Source: Verrucomicrobiota bacterium
GTDB lineage: Bacteria; Verrucomicrobiota; Verrucomicrobiia; Opitutales; Opitutaceae
Reading direction: 5' to 3'
Length of the DNA: 32,412 nucleotides
Assembly: GCA_025361935.1 (NCBI GenBank)
Contig: JANYJB010000037.1
Span: 1-32,412 of the forward strand
Shown piece after piece: positions 1 through 9,600 of the stretch. A program made the translations under genes and the position numbers. Within the stretch, counting starts at the first letter, position 1, and every line of letters begins with the position of its first letter. A model generated the notes under the pieces. That model had not been told where the DNA came from, did no database searches, and saw only the letters and a list, made by a program, of their open reading frames with translations.

Positions 1-35
1 CGATTCTCACCCTTTGCCCTGTTCCCTATGCAGCC

Positions 36-335
36 ATGGCGTGGTTTCTTACCCATACTCCTGAAGGCGTTTTCATCGGCAACCCACGCGTGCATTTTCA
101 ACATTACGCCGGTCGCATGAATGAACCCCGCCGTGAACTGCGGCGCGCTCGTGCCTGGGCTTGCTGGGCTCTCACCCGGCGTATTCGCCCGATGTTGCCT
201 GCCGACCTCAAACACGTGGTCGTCGAACCTCTGGAAACCGAAATCGCCACCGCACTCACCGCTGTGGGATTAAAAGGGGAAACGGATGCCTGGAAGCGTG
301 TTTTGGAGGGCTGCACATCCGTTCGATTGTCTTAA
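36..335 (+). CDS. hypothetical protein, 99 aa
   Basis: I do not recognise this protein. It begins MAWFLTHTPEGVFIG and is rich in Arg and Trp in its middle part, with an acidic C-terminal third; there is no signal peptide, membrane segment or known motif. The ATG at 36 is the first in frame; another ATG at 28 lies in a different frame that closes after about 30 codons. No Shine-Dalgarno is visible, as for most genes here. The amino-acid composition looks like a real protein and the frame ends before the tRNA promoter. The opposite-strand open frame over the same bases is Arg/Ser-rich and looks like a shadow. Function unknown. Confidence 0.6.
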   Translation: MAWFLTHTPEGVFIGNPRVHFQHYAGRMNEPRRELRRARAWACWALTRRIRPMLPADLKHVVVEPLETEIATALTAVGLKGETDAWKRVLEGCTSVRLS

Positions 336-369
336 CGAAAAATCACGAAGATTTGCGTTGAAACGACGC

Positions 370-397
370 TTGACAGTGGGTCCGCGGATTCTACTTT
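370..397 (+). promoter_or_regulatory. sigma70-type promoter of tRNA-Asp
   Basis: A perfect -35 hexamer TTGACA (370-375) is followed after 16 nt by TACTTT (392-397). The predicted start near 404 would leave a short leader before the tRNA at 418. Position, spacing and hexamers all fit a stable-RNA promoter. Confidence 0.75.
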
Positions 398-417
398 CGC
401 CCTCTTTCCTCATTTCC

Positions 418-494
418 GGGGTGATAGCTCAGCTGGTTAGAGCGTCTGCCTGTCACGCAGAAGGTCGCGGGTTCGAGTCCCGTTCATCCCGCCA
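418..494 (+). tRNA. tRNA-Asp (anticodon GTC)
   Basis: A full cloverleaf can be drawn. The 7-bp acceptor GGGGTGA pairs with TCATCCC (one G-T). The anticodon stem TCTGC/GCAGA carries the loop CTGTCAC with GTC at its centre, giving Asp. The T arm has the GTTCGAGTC core, and the CCA end is encoded at 492-494. Its own promoter lies upstream and a hairpin terminator follows directly, so it is probably transcribed alone. Confidence 0.97.
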
Positions 495-502
495 GTTTTA
501 AT

Positions 503-534
503 CCCTCATCCCTAAAAAAGATGAGGGGTTTTTT
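503..534 (+). terminator. Rho-independent terminator of tRNA-Asp
   Basis: CCCTCATC (503-510) pairs with GATGAGGG (520-527) around an A-rich loop, and a run of six T follows (529-534). It lies 9 nt after the tRNA. Confidence 0.9.
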
Positions 535-688
535 GTGTCCGATTCTCGAACGGCATTTCGGGCTTAAAGTCGCGTTGCACCCGGCAAGCCTCCGCAAAGA
601 GGCACGACGAATAAGTCTGGCGCCACCTAACTTCTGCGGGCATACTTTTCACGTTAGAAGCTTATCTACACCAACACCCCCGCGTAAG

Positions 689-1126
689 ATGAAAACTTCA
701 GGTTCATTTACGCCCGTCGCCGAGCAGTTGACGGACGCAATTGTTATTACTGACGCAAAAGGCCGCGTCAATTGGATCAACCCCGCCTTCACCCGCCTGT
801 GCGGTTACAGTCTAAAGGAGATCAAAGGTCAAAAACCAGGGAACTTCCTGCAAGGGCCTCTAACCGACTCGGCGACCGTGCACATGCTTCACAATGCCGT
901 GCGGCGCGGACGCAAGGTTTCCGTTGAAATTGTCAACTACCACAAAGGCAAGTGGCCCTACTCGGTCTGGATTACACTTAATCCCATTAAAAACAAAGCG
1001 GGCAAAACCACGGGGTTTGTAGCAGTGGAGCGAGAAACCACCGCGCTTCAAAACGAACTGCGACAGCGAGAGGCCGATATCATTCAACTTTATAATGCCC
1101 TTTGCCGTGTGACCGCCGCACAATAG
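689..1126 (+). CDS. single PAS-domain protein, 145 aa
   Basis: The protein is essentially one PAS domain (residues about 10-125) with the typical pattern ITDAKGRVNWINPAFTRLCG, then GQKPGNFLQG, then a beta-sheet half ending in GFVAVERETT, and a short C-terminal helix. The GxxxxxFLQG segment resembles the LOV flavin-binding signature GxNCRFLQ, but the photo-reactive Cys is replaced by Pro, so blue-light adduct chemistry is not expected. No kinase, cyclase or DNA-binding output is attached; it may act by binding another signalling protein. The frame is open back to 521, but that ATG lies inside the tRNA-Asp terminator stem, so the ATG at 689 is chosen. Base composition is visibly less GC-rich than the rest of the window. 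Confidence 0.85.
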   Translation: MKTSGSFTPVAEQLTDAIVITDAKGRVNWINPAFTRLCGYSLKEIKGQKPGNFLQGPLTDSATVHMLHNAVRRGRKVSVEIVNYHKGKWPYSVWITLNPIKNKAGKTTGFVAVERETTALQNELRQREADIIQLYNALCRVTAAQ

Positions 1127-1151
1127 GATCAACTCAAAGGCTTCACGCGTC

Positions 1152-1209
1152 TCACGCTTCATGTATCGAGCGCTTTCGAGCGCCGTTCAACGAATATTTT
1201 GAAGCGTGA
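1152..1209. repeat. nested inverted repeats between convergent genes
   Basis: The outer arms TCACGCTTCA (1152-1161) and TGAAGCGTGA (1200-1209) are perfect complements. Inside lies GCGCT-TTCG-AGCGC (1170-1183), a stem with a UUCG-type tetraloop. The structure spans the end of the 114-residue minus-strand gene. There is no T tract, so it is either a Rho-dependent or processing structure for both convergent transcripts, or a decayed repeat. Confidence 0.5.
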
Positions 1210-1531
1210 AGACCAGGTAGTTGTCGAGTTCGGTCAGACTATTGAACTGACGCTTTCCTTGGATGAATTTTCCAAGAAGCCCATCAACGGCTAGGAGCAA
1301 TTGCTTATAATAAGCCACGTGCTGCGGATTATTTAGCAGTGCCACGTCGTTTACGGCTGGCCAAGCGGCCTTGTTCTCCCTGTAGCCGCCGTGATCATTC
1401 CGGTAATCGGCTAGGGATGCCGCGATCAGATCCTCGGTGAAACCTCGGCTCAACCGGTCTCTACAGATGATCAGCAACGCCGTGGTCGTATCGCGCACGC
1501 GATCATCGTTCCATTTGATTTTCAATCCCAT
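1187..1531 (-). CDS. hypothetical protein, 114 aa
   Basis: I do not recognise this protein. It is soluble, with no signal peptide, and reads as a balanced helical protein: MGLKIKWNDDRVRDTTTALL at the start and FNSLTELDNYLVFTLQNIR at the end, with a Tyr/Leu-rich middle. The ATG at 1531 overlaps the end of a 25-codon reading frame (ATGGGATTGA shared), an arrangement typical of translational coupling. It lies downstream of the GH39 gene in the same direction, with the small frame between them. Its lower GC matches the convergent PAS gene. Function unknown; a two-gene module with the small upstream frame is possible but unproven. Confidence 0.7.
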   Translation of the reverse strand: MGLKIKWNDDRVRDTTTALLIICRDRLSRGFTEDLIAASLADYRNDHGGYRENKAAWPAVNDVALLNNPQHVAYYKQLLLAVDGLLGKFIQGKRQFNSLTELDNYLVFTLQNIR

Positions 1532-1599
1532 GACTTCATCTCGTTCATTTCCGGAATCGGGTCAACGGGCGTCATAACAATGCCCCGTTGGTGAAACAC
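1522..1599 (-). CDS. possible 25-aa peptide or gene remnant overlapping the 114-aa gene
   Basis: Starting at GTG 1599, the frame reads MFHQRGIVMTPVDPIPEMN, then EMKSWD, and stops inside the next gene's start codon region. An AGGAGG-like purine stretch lies about 11 nt before the GTG, which is rare in this window. Its in-frame extension upstream reaches the stop codon of the GH39 gene. The composition looks protein-like. It could be a leader peptide that couples translation of the 114-aa gene, a tiny partner protein, or the surviving C-terminus of a deleted gene. An internal ATG at 1575 is an alternative start. Confidence 0.35.
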   Translation of the reverse strand: MFHQRGIVMTPVDPIPEMNEMKSWD

Positions 1600-1635
1600 C
1601 GAGGCAAACTCCTCCTCGGCGAACGCAGGGCCTGC

Positions 1636-3117
1636 TCACACGCGATCAATCTCCCAGCAGATCAACGCGCAGGGCGCCAGTTCTTGCACGAGCGTGAACT
1701 CCCCATGTATATCCAACACCTCGTCGCGTAGGCAGACAGGCTCGGCGGCGGTTTTCAGCGCAGCGATCTCGGCGGGCTTCGGATAATCAGGCGCGCCCAT
1801 CGCCCGCCAGGCGTGAAGCGCATTGCCGCGCTGATCGTCCACTGTGAATACCCGCACGCGGTAGCGGCCGTCCAGACCCTTCAGCGAAAACGAATCGGTC
1901 CGCGTCGCGCCCTTGATCTTCCAGTCACCGCCTCCGAGGTCGGTCTCGATGACTTCGGGCAGATTCCATGCGAGGATACGCACGTCGCCTTGCGTCGAAC
2001 GGGTCGCACGCGCGGAAGTGTGGGCCAGCGGAATTTCCTGATCATAGAGCCGCGCCAGCCAGCGGAAGGCGTGAAACACGGGTTTCTTGATGCCATGCTG
2101 GTTGACGAGTCCGTATTTTCCGGTGAACGGCCGCAGGCTGAGTCCGCTTTCCTCGAAAATATCACTTACCGTCCACCACATATAGGAGTCCACTTTGCCG
2201 GAGACTTCCTTGATAGTCTGGAGCGCGAAGACCGCAGTGAATGCCGTGTCCTTGCCGTAAACGTCCTCGTGGGCCGGACAGGAATTCCACTCGGTGAAGT
2301 GCAGCTCGGCGTGCGGAAACGCCGAGGCGGCGATCTGCGCACGCACTCGCTCGACGTCACCGACCATGCCTTTCATCCCGCGATAATACATCGGGCCTTC
2401 CGGCACGCCCTGCACGAGATCAGCGTCCACGCAGTAGTGGTGCGTGGAGATGAAATCGAGCGGCACCTTTTGTTTAGCACAAAACGCGAGCAGGTCCGGC
2501 ACCCACATGGTCTTTGATGTGGCGGGGCCGCCGACGCGCAGGCGGGCGTCCACCGACTTCACCGCGCGGGCGGTCTCGGCGTAGAGTTGAAAGTAGTCCT
2601 CCATCGATCCGGTCCAAAATGTGTTGTGCAGATCGGGTTCGTTCCAGACCTCGAAATGCCAGGTGAGCACTTCGGCGATCCCAAAGTGGGCAACCAGGTG
2701 GGCGACGAAACGGCGCACGAGGCGCGTCCACTGCGCCCAGTCCTTCGGCGGCGTGATATTGCCGCGATAGTCGAAGATCGTCTGCGGGCCGCTCGCGAGG
2801 CGCACGGGCATGAAACCGAGTTCGACAAAGGGCTTCATGCCCTGCGCGACGAAAAATTCGTATATTTTGGTGGCGTTTTGGAAGTTGAGCTTCGGTCCGT
2901 CGGCTTCTTCGCCGTTGTGCACCACGCCGACGTATTCGGTAAAAATGCCATGGAAGCGGATGCCACCAAAGCCGATTTCCTGCTGCGCCAGCCGCACGTG
3001 CTCTCGGAAATCTTCGCGCAGCGTCAGGTAGGCGTGGCATGAGCCGACGCCACGCTGGAAAAACCGATTGAAAGGCACCGACTCCGAGGCGAGATCAACA
3101 GCGATGGGGGAAGACAT
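1636..3117 (-). CDS. GH39-family beta-xylosidase-like glycoside hydrolase
   Basis: The 493-residue protein has the GH39 layout: an (alpha/beta)8 catalytic barrel followed by a beta-sandwich. The acid/base Glu is in HFEVWNEPD (E160) and the nucleophile Glu in HFTEWNS (E276); these positions match those known for bacterial XynB enzymes. TWHFE, STHHY and SYMWWTVSD are further GH39 landmarks. There is no signal peptide, so it should act in the cytoplasm on imported xylo-oligosaccharides or related beta-glycosides; members of the family also include alpha-L-iduronidases, so the substrate is inferred. The start is set at ATG 3117; an in-frame TTG five codons upstream is less likely. It is apparently transcribed alone or with the small genes downstream. 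Confidence 0.92.
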   Translation of the reverse strand: MSSPIAVDLASESVPFNRFFQRGVGSCHAYLTLREDFREHVRLAQQEIGFGGIRFHGIFTEYVGVVHNGEEADGPKLNFQNATKIYEFFVAQGMKPFVELGFMPVRLASGPQTIFDYRGNITPPKDWAQWTRLVRRFVAHLVAHFGIAEVLTWHFEVWNEPDLHNTFWTGSMEDYFQLYAETARAVKSVDARLRVGGPATSKTMWVPDLLAFCAKQKVPLDFISTHHYCVDADLVQGVPEGPMYYRGMKGMVGDVERVRAQIAASAFPHAELHFTEWNSCPAHEDVYGKDTAFTAVFALQTIKEVSGKVDSYMWWTVSDIFEESGLSLRPFTGKYGLVNQHGIKKPVFHAFRWLARLYDQEIPLAHTSARATRSTQGDVRILAWNLPEVIETDLGGGDWKIKGATRTDSFSLKGLDGRYRVRVFTVDDQRGNALHAWRAMGAPDYPKPAEIAALKTAAEPVCLRDEVLDIHGEFTLVQELAPCALICWEIDRV

Positions 3118-3387
3118 ATTGGGTGGGAGCAAGATGCACTGTGGTCGTTCATGCGCGGAGGTCGAGCCGAAGGCGGTAAAAATCCAGCGGATGCGTTATC
3201 ATTTGGGACTTTCCCAGCCTATATTTTGCGCTTATTCATACTCGTCGTAAGCTCCCCATGTTTCCGAAGAGCCCCCAGGGCTTTCGAGAAATCCAAGAAT
3301 CAACTATCATCAGAATACGCAGACCAATCACGAGGCTCTCTTAATCGCCCAATGTTTTAAAAAGTTCCAACCCAAACAACCACCCCA

Positions 3388-3840
3388 ATGAACACCCCGT
3401 TATCCCACATCCTGTCTCAAAAAGGCACCGCAGTGACCACCGTCACCCCCACCACGACCGTCAGCGAAGCCGTCCGCGTGATGAATCAACTCCGTATCGG
3501 CGCCGTGCTTGTAGCTGATGCGGACAACAAACCTCTTGGTATTTTTACCGAGCGCGATGTGCTCAGCCGCATCATCGGCCCAAGTGCCGACCCCAAGACA
3601 ACCCAAGTGCAGACCGTAATGACCACGAAACTAGTCACCACCACCCATGTCACCACGGTTGATGAGGCCATGTCGTTGTTTATGGACAAACGCATCCGCC
3701 ACCTGCCCGTGGTCGATGGTGGCAGGCTCGTCGGCATGATTTCCATCGGTGACATCAACCGCTGTCTGCTTGAAGAAAACCTACAGGAAACTCGGCACCT
3801 CCGGGATTACATCCACGGCAGCGCTCCTTCCACCGTCTGA
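3388..3840 (+). CDS. CBS-domain pair protein
   Basis: At 150 residues the protein is a bare tandem of two CBS domains (about residues 8-65 and 75-130), each with the pattern ...A...M...IGAVLV/RHLPVVD...L(G)I/GMISIGDI. CBS pairs bind adenosine nucleotides such as AMP, ATP or SAM and act as energy-state sensors for partner proteins. No catalytic or membrane domain is attached, so the partner is unknown. The gene converges on the phosphorelay operon, so they do not share a promoter. The leader is pyrimidine/A-rich with no Shine-Dalgarno. The family call is secure; the specific role cannot be read from the sequence. Confidence 0.93.
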   Translation: MNTPLSHILSQKGTAVTTVTPTTTVSEAVRVMNQLRIGAVLVADADNKPLGIFTERDVLSRIIGPSADPKTTQVQTVMTTKLVTTTHVTTVDEAMSLFMDKRIRHLPVVDGGRLVGMISIGDINRCLLEENLQETRHLRDYIHGSAPSTV

Positions 3841-3865
3841 CGCGCTCCCCAGCGGCGATGACACG

Positions 3866-3889
3866 CTAGGCCCGGACTAACGGGCCTAG
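3866..3889. terminator. perfect hairpin between convergent CBS and hybrid-kinase genes
   Basis: CTAGGCCCG (3866-3874) and CGGGCCTAG (3881-3889) form a 9-bp GC-rich stem with a 6-nt loop. It overlaps the stop codon of the kinase gene. No T tract follows on either strand, so it is not a canonical intrinsic terminator; it may stop or protect both converging transcripts. Confidence 0.5.
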
Positions 3890-6303
3890 TCAACAAGCAC
3901 TGTTTTCAGCATCCTGAGCATCGCCTCGGCCGAATACGGTTTGGCTAAAAAATGTTTCACGCCGCCCGTTGCGGCGCGCACGGCGTTACCGTTGGCGTTG
4001 AGTCCGCTGGCGGCGACTACTCGCACCACCGGATTGATGCGCATGAGGGCGGCAATCAGCGCAGGACCATCCATCACGGGCATCATCATATCCGTCAGCA
4101 CGACGGCGATTTCTTCGCGATGGAACGCGTAAAGGCCGATGGCCTGGGCTCCGTCCTCGGCGGTAACCACCTTGTAGCCGAAGGTTTCGAGGGTCTGTTT
4201 TGTGATGTCCAAAATGGAAGTCTCGTCGTCCACCACCATGATCAACTCACCATTACCGCGCGGGAGAGTCCCCGCTTCCGGATCGCGCTCTGCATTGCTT
4301 GTGTCATCCGCATGCGCAGGAAGGTAGACTTTGAACACGCTGCCCCTCCCCGTTTCGCTGTAAACGTTCACAAAACCACTATGGCTGCGCACGATGCCCA
4401 GCACGGTTGAAAGGCCCAACCCCGTGCCCTTGCCCAATTCCTTGGTCGTGAAAAACGGCTCGAAAATACGATCCACGATTTCCTTGGGCATGCCGCAGCC
4501 GCTGTCGGAGACCTGAAGAACGACATACTTTCCCGCGGAAGCCCCGCGGTTCATGACCGCGTATTGCGCATCCACCTCGACGTTGCTGGCCGTTATGGAG
4601 AGATGTCCTCCTTCGGACATGGCGTCGCGGGCGTTGACGCAAAGATTGATCAGCACCTGGTTGAGTTGTGTGGAGTCCGCCATCACCAGCCACAAATCCG
4701 GCGGAATTTCCGTTCTGATGATGATATTTTTAGGGAAAGTATTTTCGGCGATCGACTCGACCTCACGGACGACCGTGCGAACTTGCAGCGCAACGCGGGT
4801 CCCTTCGACTCCGCGGGCGAACGACAGCACCTGCCTGACGAGATCGGTGCCGCGTTTCGCGCTGCGCTCGATGTTTTCAATAATCGTGAGCGTGCGGGGC
4901 GTTGCGTCGAACTGCTTGAGCAGGTCTACGCCCATGACGATCGGCGCGAGCAGGTTGTTGAGATCGTGCGCGATGCCGCCGGCGAGGGTGCCGATACTCT
5001 CTAGCCGCTGGGCGCGCAGGAATTGCCGTTCGATCTTCTTGCGCTCCGTCACATCGGTATTCACCGCAAGCACTGACTTCGGTGCTCCGGATTTCTCGCG
5101 GAGTAAAGTCCAGCGGCACTCCATGCAAAGCTCGGCTCCCGCCTTGGTGAATTGCATCAGCTCACCCGCCCACTCGCCCTGGCGCATGAGCGTTTCCATG
5201 GCGCCGGCCAACGGGCCGGACTCTCGGTAGAGGAGTTCGTTAACGTGTCGTCCCACCATCTCGGCGGCCGTCCAGCCGTAAATGCGCTCGGCTCCCTTGT
5301 TCCAAAATAAAATCCGCTGCGCGAGATCACGCACAATGATGGCCTCCTGGGTCTGGTTGAGCAGAGCAGCCTGTTCTTGGATCTGCGCCGTTGCCTGTTT
5401 GCGGTCGGTGACGTCGCTCTGGATGGCCACAAAATGGGTGATTTCCCCGTTTGCCTCGCGAATGGGTGCGATGCGCCACTCCTGATCGTAAGCCGTGCCA
5501 TCCTTGCGATAGTTGACGGTCTCGCCTTGGAACATTTTGCCGTGCTCTAGGTTTTTTCGCAGCCGGTCGAGGACAGCCCGGTCCGTGCGGTGGCCCTGCA
5601 AGATGCGGGGAGTCTTGCCGATCACTTCCTCGGCGGTATAGCCGGTCATCCGGGTGAAGGCCGGATTCACAAAGATGATTCTCGGGCCGGGCGAATTGAT
5701 TTCCGCATCGGTGATCATGATGGATTCGTTGGCCTGCAGAACGGCGGAATTGAGCAGGCGCAGCGTATCCTCAGCGCGTTTCCGGTCTTCCACATCCCGC
5801 ATCAGGACGCAGTTGGTTTCTTCCAACTGCAGCGTCTTTTCCTCCAGTTTCCGAATCAAGGTCTCGCTATAAATTTTAAAGGTTTCGTTTTCCTCGCCGA
5901 TAGGCGTTTTCGGCGCGACGGGAACGGCCGCGCCGAAATTGGCCTGCACCTCCCGCAGCCGGGCTAGAAAATCCTCGGGGTCGGCGGGCTTGAGGATGAA
6001 GGCGTCGGCCCCGAGATTAAGCGCCAGCCGCTCGTCTTCCGCCTCCGTGTAGGTCGCGGTGTAAACAATGAACGGGATGCGCTTGAGCCGCGCGTCGGCC
6101 TTCCAGTGGCGCAGCAGCGTGTAGCCGTCCATCACCGGCATGAGCAGGTCGGAGATAACGACATCGGGCGGAGCCTGCCGCGCCTTAACGAGCGCCTCGG
6201 CACCGTGACGCGCCGATTCGACCTTGCAGCCGTTCCCCACCAGCAGCGCCTGCAGGTAATAAACGTTTTCCTCCTTGTCATCGACGATCAGGACGCGAGT
6301 CAT
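3886..6303 (-). CDS. hybrid histidine kinase, REC-PAS-PAS-HisKA-HATPase-REC
   Basis: This 805-residue cytoplasmic kinase starts with a receiver domain (DD at 8-9, phospho-acceptor D52 in [11 protein letters not shown]105), then a coiled coil (about 145-185), PAS (about 185-300, with GKTPRILQG), PAS (about 305-425), HisKA with H445 in GGIAHDLNN, HATPase (N557 box, DSGCGM, GTGLGL) and a C-terminal receiver (D737 in [11 protein letters not shown]787). HDLNN places it in the HisKA class common in hybrid kinases. It is the last gene of a three-gene operon; its ATG overlaps the stop of the receiver gene by 4 nt. The N-terminal receiver can accept phosphate from an upstream kinase, so phosphate could pass through this protein in steps. 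No transmembrane segment or DNA-binding output is seen. Confidence 0.95.
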   Translation of the reverse strand: MTRVLIVDDKEENVYYLQALLVGNGCKVESARHGAEALVKARQAPPDVVISDLLMPVMDGYTLLRHWKADARLKRIPFIVYTATYTEAEDERLALNLGADAFILKPADPEDFLARLREVQANFGAAVPVAPKTPIGEENETFKIYSETLIRKLEEKTLQLEETNCVLMRDVEDRKRAEDTLRLLNSAVLQANESIMITDAEINSPGPRIIFVNPAFTRMTGYTAEEVIGKTPRILQGHRTDRAVLDRLRKNLEHGKMFQGETVNYRKDGTAYDQEWRIAPIREANGEITHFVAIQSDVTDRKQATAQIQEQAALLNQTQEAIIVRDLAQRILFWNKGAERIYGWTAAEMVGRHVNELLYRESGPLAGAMETLMRQGEWAGELMQFTKAGAELCMECRWTLLREKSGAPKSVLAVNTDVTERKKIERQFLRAQRLESIGTLAGGIAHDLNNLLAPIVMGVDLLKQFDATPRTLTIIENIERSAKRGTDLVRQVLSFARGVEGTRVALQVRTVVREVESIAENTFPKNIIIRTEIPPDLWLVMADSTQLNQVLINLCVNARDAMSEGGHLSITASNVEVDAQYAVMNRGASAGKYVVLQVSDSGCGMPKEIVDRIFEPFFTTKELGKGTGLGLSTVLGIVRSHSGFVNVYSETGRGSVFKVYLPAHADDTSNAERDPEAGTLPRGNGELIMVVDDETSILDITKQTLETFGYKVVTAEDGAQAIGLYAFHREEIAVVLTDMMMPVMDGPALIAALMRINPVVRVVAASGLNANGNAVRAATGGVKHFLAKPYSAEAMLRMLKTVLVD

Positions 6304-6695
6304 TGGGAGGAGGGGTTGGCTGGAGGAGGCGTGCGGACAAAGTTTTCTATTTCGACAATGAAAGTCTCCGGATTGATCGGTTTTTCGATGTAGCCGTTGC
6401 AGCCTGCGGCCAGAGACCGTTCCCGATCGCCGATCATGGCGTAAGAGGTGACCGCGATCAGCGGGGTTTCTCGCAGCTCTGCAACCCCGCGCAAAGCCTG
6501 CGCCACGGCGTGGCCGTCCATCTTCGGTAGTTGGATGTCGAGCAGAATGAGATCGGGCGAGAGACTGCGTGCCAGCTCGATGCCGGCGGGTCCGTCAGAG
6601 GCGGTAACGACCCGGTAGCCGTGCTTCTCGAGCAGAAAAGTCGCGAGATAGCGGTTCTGCTCGTTGTCTTCGATAAGAAGGACCGTGCGGCTCAT
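6300..6695 (-). CDS. stand-alone response-regulator receiver (CheY/DivK-like)
   Basis: The 131-residue protein is a single receiver domain: acidic pair E9-D10, phospho-acceptor D53 in LLDIQLPKMDG, switch Thr T83, and K105 in YIEKPINPE. The EKPINPETF ending is typical of receivers that work beside hybrid kinases (DivK-like). Only about 15 residues follow the domain, so there is no output module. It overlaps the genes on both sides by 4 nt (ATGA), indicating translational coupling in a kinase-receiver-kinase operon. Its likely role is a phosphate shuttle or allosteric partner between the two kinases; this is inferred from domain and context. Confidence 0.95.
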   Translation of the reverse strand: MSRTVLLIEDNEQNRYLATFLLEKHGYRVVTASDGPAGIELARSLSPDLILLDIQLPKMDGHAVAQALRGVAELRETPLIAVTSYAMIGDRERSLAAGCNGYIEKPINPETFIVEIENFVRTPPPANPSSQ

Positions 6696-9600
6696 GGGAT
6701 GGAACGGTTACGTGTCGGCAGAATGACGATGAACTCGCTTCCGAGCGACCATTCACTTGCAGCGGAAACTTCACCTCCCATTAAAGTAACAAGACGCCGG
6801 CAGATAGCGAGCCCTAGTCCCGTGCCCTCGTGCTGGCGCGCAAGCCCGGTGTCAATCTGTCGGAAGGGTTGGAAAAGCGTGGCAAGGTCAGCCGGCTTGA
6901 TTCCGATGCCGGTATCTTTCACGCTCAATTTCACCACCTCGACAGGTGGGGCGATGGGCGTGGCACGATGTTCGGCGAGAACCTCCGCCGTAAACGTCAC
7001 CCGCCCCCGGTCAGTGAACTTGATGGCGTTGTTGAGAAGGTTCAAAAGTATCTGCTCAACACGACGGCGGTCGCCCGTCATGACGCTCACTGCCGGGGAA
7101 AAAGCCGTAACCAACTCCAGCCCCTTCTTACCCGCCAAAGGACGAACTAATCCGGCAATGCGGGAGAGAGACTGCGACAAATCGAAAGGCTCGGCGGCCA
7201 CCATGAGCTGGTCCGCCTCGATCTTAGAAATATCGAGCACGTCATTGATAAGTTCGAGCAGGTGCCGCGCGCTGCCCTTCACCATTCCAAGCTGCTTGGT
7301 CTGCTCTTCATTTAAGGGACCGGCCAGCCCCTGCAGCACGATGCCCGTGAAACCGATGATGGAATTGAGCGGGGTGCGCAGCTCGTGCGACATGGTGGCG
7401 AGAAAGGCGGATTTGATACGGTCGGCAGCCTCGGCGCGCTCGACGGCGGCGCGCATTTCGGCGGTGCGCTCAACCACGCGATGCTCGAGGGTATCATTGA
7501 GTTCGCGCAAAGCCGTCTCGGCATTGCGTTGCTTCGTGATGTCGGTGCCCACGCTCAAGATCTCGAACACGCGTCCCTGGGGATCACGCAGAATGCGGTT
7601 GGTCCATGCAATCCACACGCGCTCACCGCCTCGGCGCATGTTCTCGTTCACGTTTTCCTCGAAACGCTCAGGTGAGGCGCAGATTTGATCCATCAAATCG
7701 CTCAAATCCTGTCCCCCGGTATCGGCGCCGGGGACAATCGTTCCCACCACATGGTGGCCGATGATTTCGTTGGCCGGATAACCGAAAAAACGTTGCCCGT
7801 ATTCGTTGAGGAAAGTGACTTCGCCCTTGGAATTCCAGCGCAGGATGATGCTGTTGGCCAGCTCGACGAGTTCCCGGTATTTCAGCTCGCTCTCCGCGAT
7901 CAAAATCTCGGCCTGCTTGCGCGCGGTGATGTCCTCCACCATCGCGATATGCTGCCGTCCAGGACCCGATTCGTGCCACAGCGGGACGCAGGTAAGCCCG
8001 ACCCACACCGTCGCTCCATCCTTGGAGATGTAGCGCTTCTCGATCCGGAACGACGGCAGATCACCCTCTCGCAGGCGTCGCATGTTGGAGAAGTCGCTAG
8101 CAATGTCGTCAGGATGCGTGATCTGATCGAATGATATCCCCAGCATCTCCGCCTCGGAGTAGCCGACTATCTTGCAGTATTGCGGGTTAATTTTCAGGAA
8201 GCGGCGGGTGTTCGAATCAATCACCGCAATTCCCATGGGTGCCTGCTCGAAGAGCGCCCTCAGCTTGGACTCGCTTTCGCGCAAAGCCATCTCCGCCTGT
8301 TTGCGCTCGGTGATGTCGCGGATCATCCCCATCAAATTGCCGTCGGGCATCACCGTGGCGATGACCTCGGCGGGAAATACGGAGCCATCCTTGCGACGGA
8401 AACTCCACTCGCGGTGATAATCGGCGCGGGTTTTGATCTCGTTCAGGGCCGTTTCGATGCGCGAAATCTCCGTTGTCACCACGATGTCCGCAGCGTTCAT
8501 CCCGACCAGTTTTTCGCGTGAATAACCGAGCATGCGGCACATGCTCGCGTTCGCATCGAGGTAATTGCTTCGGCCGTCGGCTATCACGATGCCATCTGGC
8601 GCGTGATCAAAAAGCGTGTGGTAACGTGATTCACTGGCGAGCCGCGCCTCCTCGGCTTTTTTGCGGGAGCTGATGTCGATACCCACACCCACCAGACAGT
8701 TTCTGTTATCGAACAGCGTCTTTATGCCCGTGAAATAATAAGGGGTCTTTTTCCCATCTTTTGAAACTAAATCGGCCTCCACGCTGGAGCTGCCCGTTTC
8801 AAACACTTCGCCAATCCGGGCGGCGACCCGCTCCTTGTCCGCGCCCTCAAAAAGATCGAGCGGATGCATGACGGCGATCTCGGTGGCCGTGTAGCCGGTG
8901 ACATGCTCAAGATTATCATTCCAGCGAAGGAAGCGGCCTTGCTGATCATAAAGATAGAGCACACCGGGCATGCTGTTAAGCATAGCCTGTGAAAAATCAC
9001 GCTCGACCCTCACCTTTTCATCTGCGCGCCGACGCTCCTCGTTGCGGGCGAAATTATCCATGCCGAACGACATGTCTCCGGCCGCCTCCTCCAACAGCGC
9101 GATTTCTTTGTCACGGAAAAAACCCGGTTCGTCGGCGTAAACCGTGAGTGTCGCGACCGCCGCGCCCTGGCATCTGATGATAAACACCGCCGAGGCGCGA
9201 AATCCCCGCCGCTCGATCTCCGCGCGCCAAGGCCTCGTCGCGGCATCGTTGAGCACGTCGTTGCAAATATAGGAACGGTTTTTCCGGAAGGCGGTGCCCG
9301 TGGGTCCGCGCCCCTCGGGGCGGTCGTCGGAGTAAACCTTGATGCTGTTAATGTAGTCGTTTTCGTCGCCCCACGCGGCCACCGGCGCCAACTCATGCGT
9401 CACCGGATCGCTCCACCCGATCCAAGCCATGTGAAACCCTCCGAAATCGACCAGGACACGGCAGACCTTGGCAAACAGCTCGTCACGGGTGGACGTCATC
9501 ACGATGGCCTGGTTGATCTGGCTAAGCGCCGCATAGAGTCGCGACAACCGTGCAATTTCACGCTCACGCTCCTTCAATACGGTGATGTCGCGGGCGATCT

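Noticed and set aside
521-688. Upstream extension of the PAS protein
   Set aside because: The first ATG is in the terminator stem of tRNA-Asp, and the extra residues do not resemble a domain.
689-1126. LOV blue-light photoreceptor
   Set aside because: The adduct-forming Cys is replaced by Pro.
418-1600. Genomic island integrated at tRNA-Asp
   Set aside because: The neighbouring genes are less GC-rich, but I found no repeat of the tRNA 3' end, no integrase and no second attachment site.
1813-2517. Plus-strand 234-codon frame opposite GH39
   Set aside because: It has no recognisable motif and is fully antisense to a gene with all catalytic residues intact.
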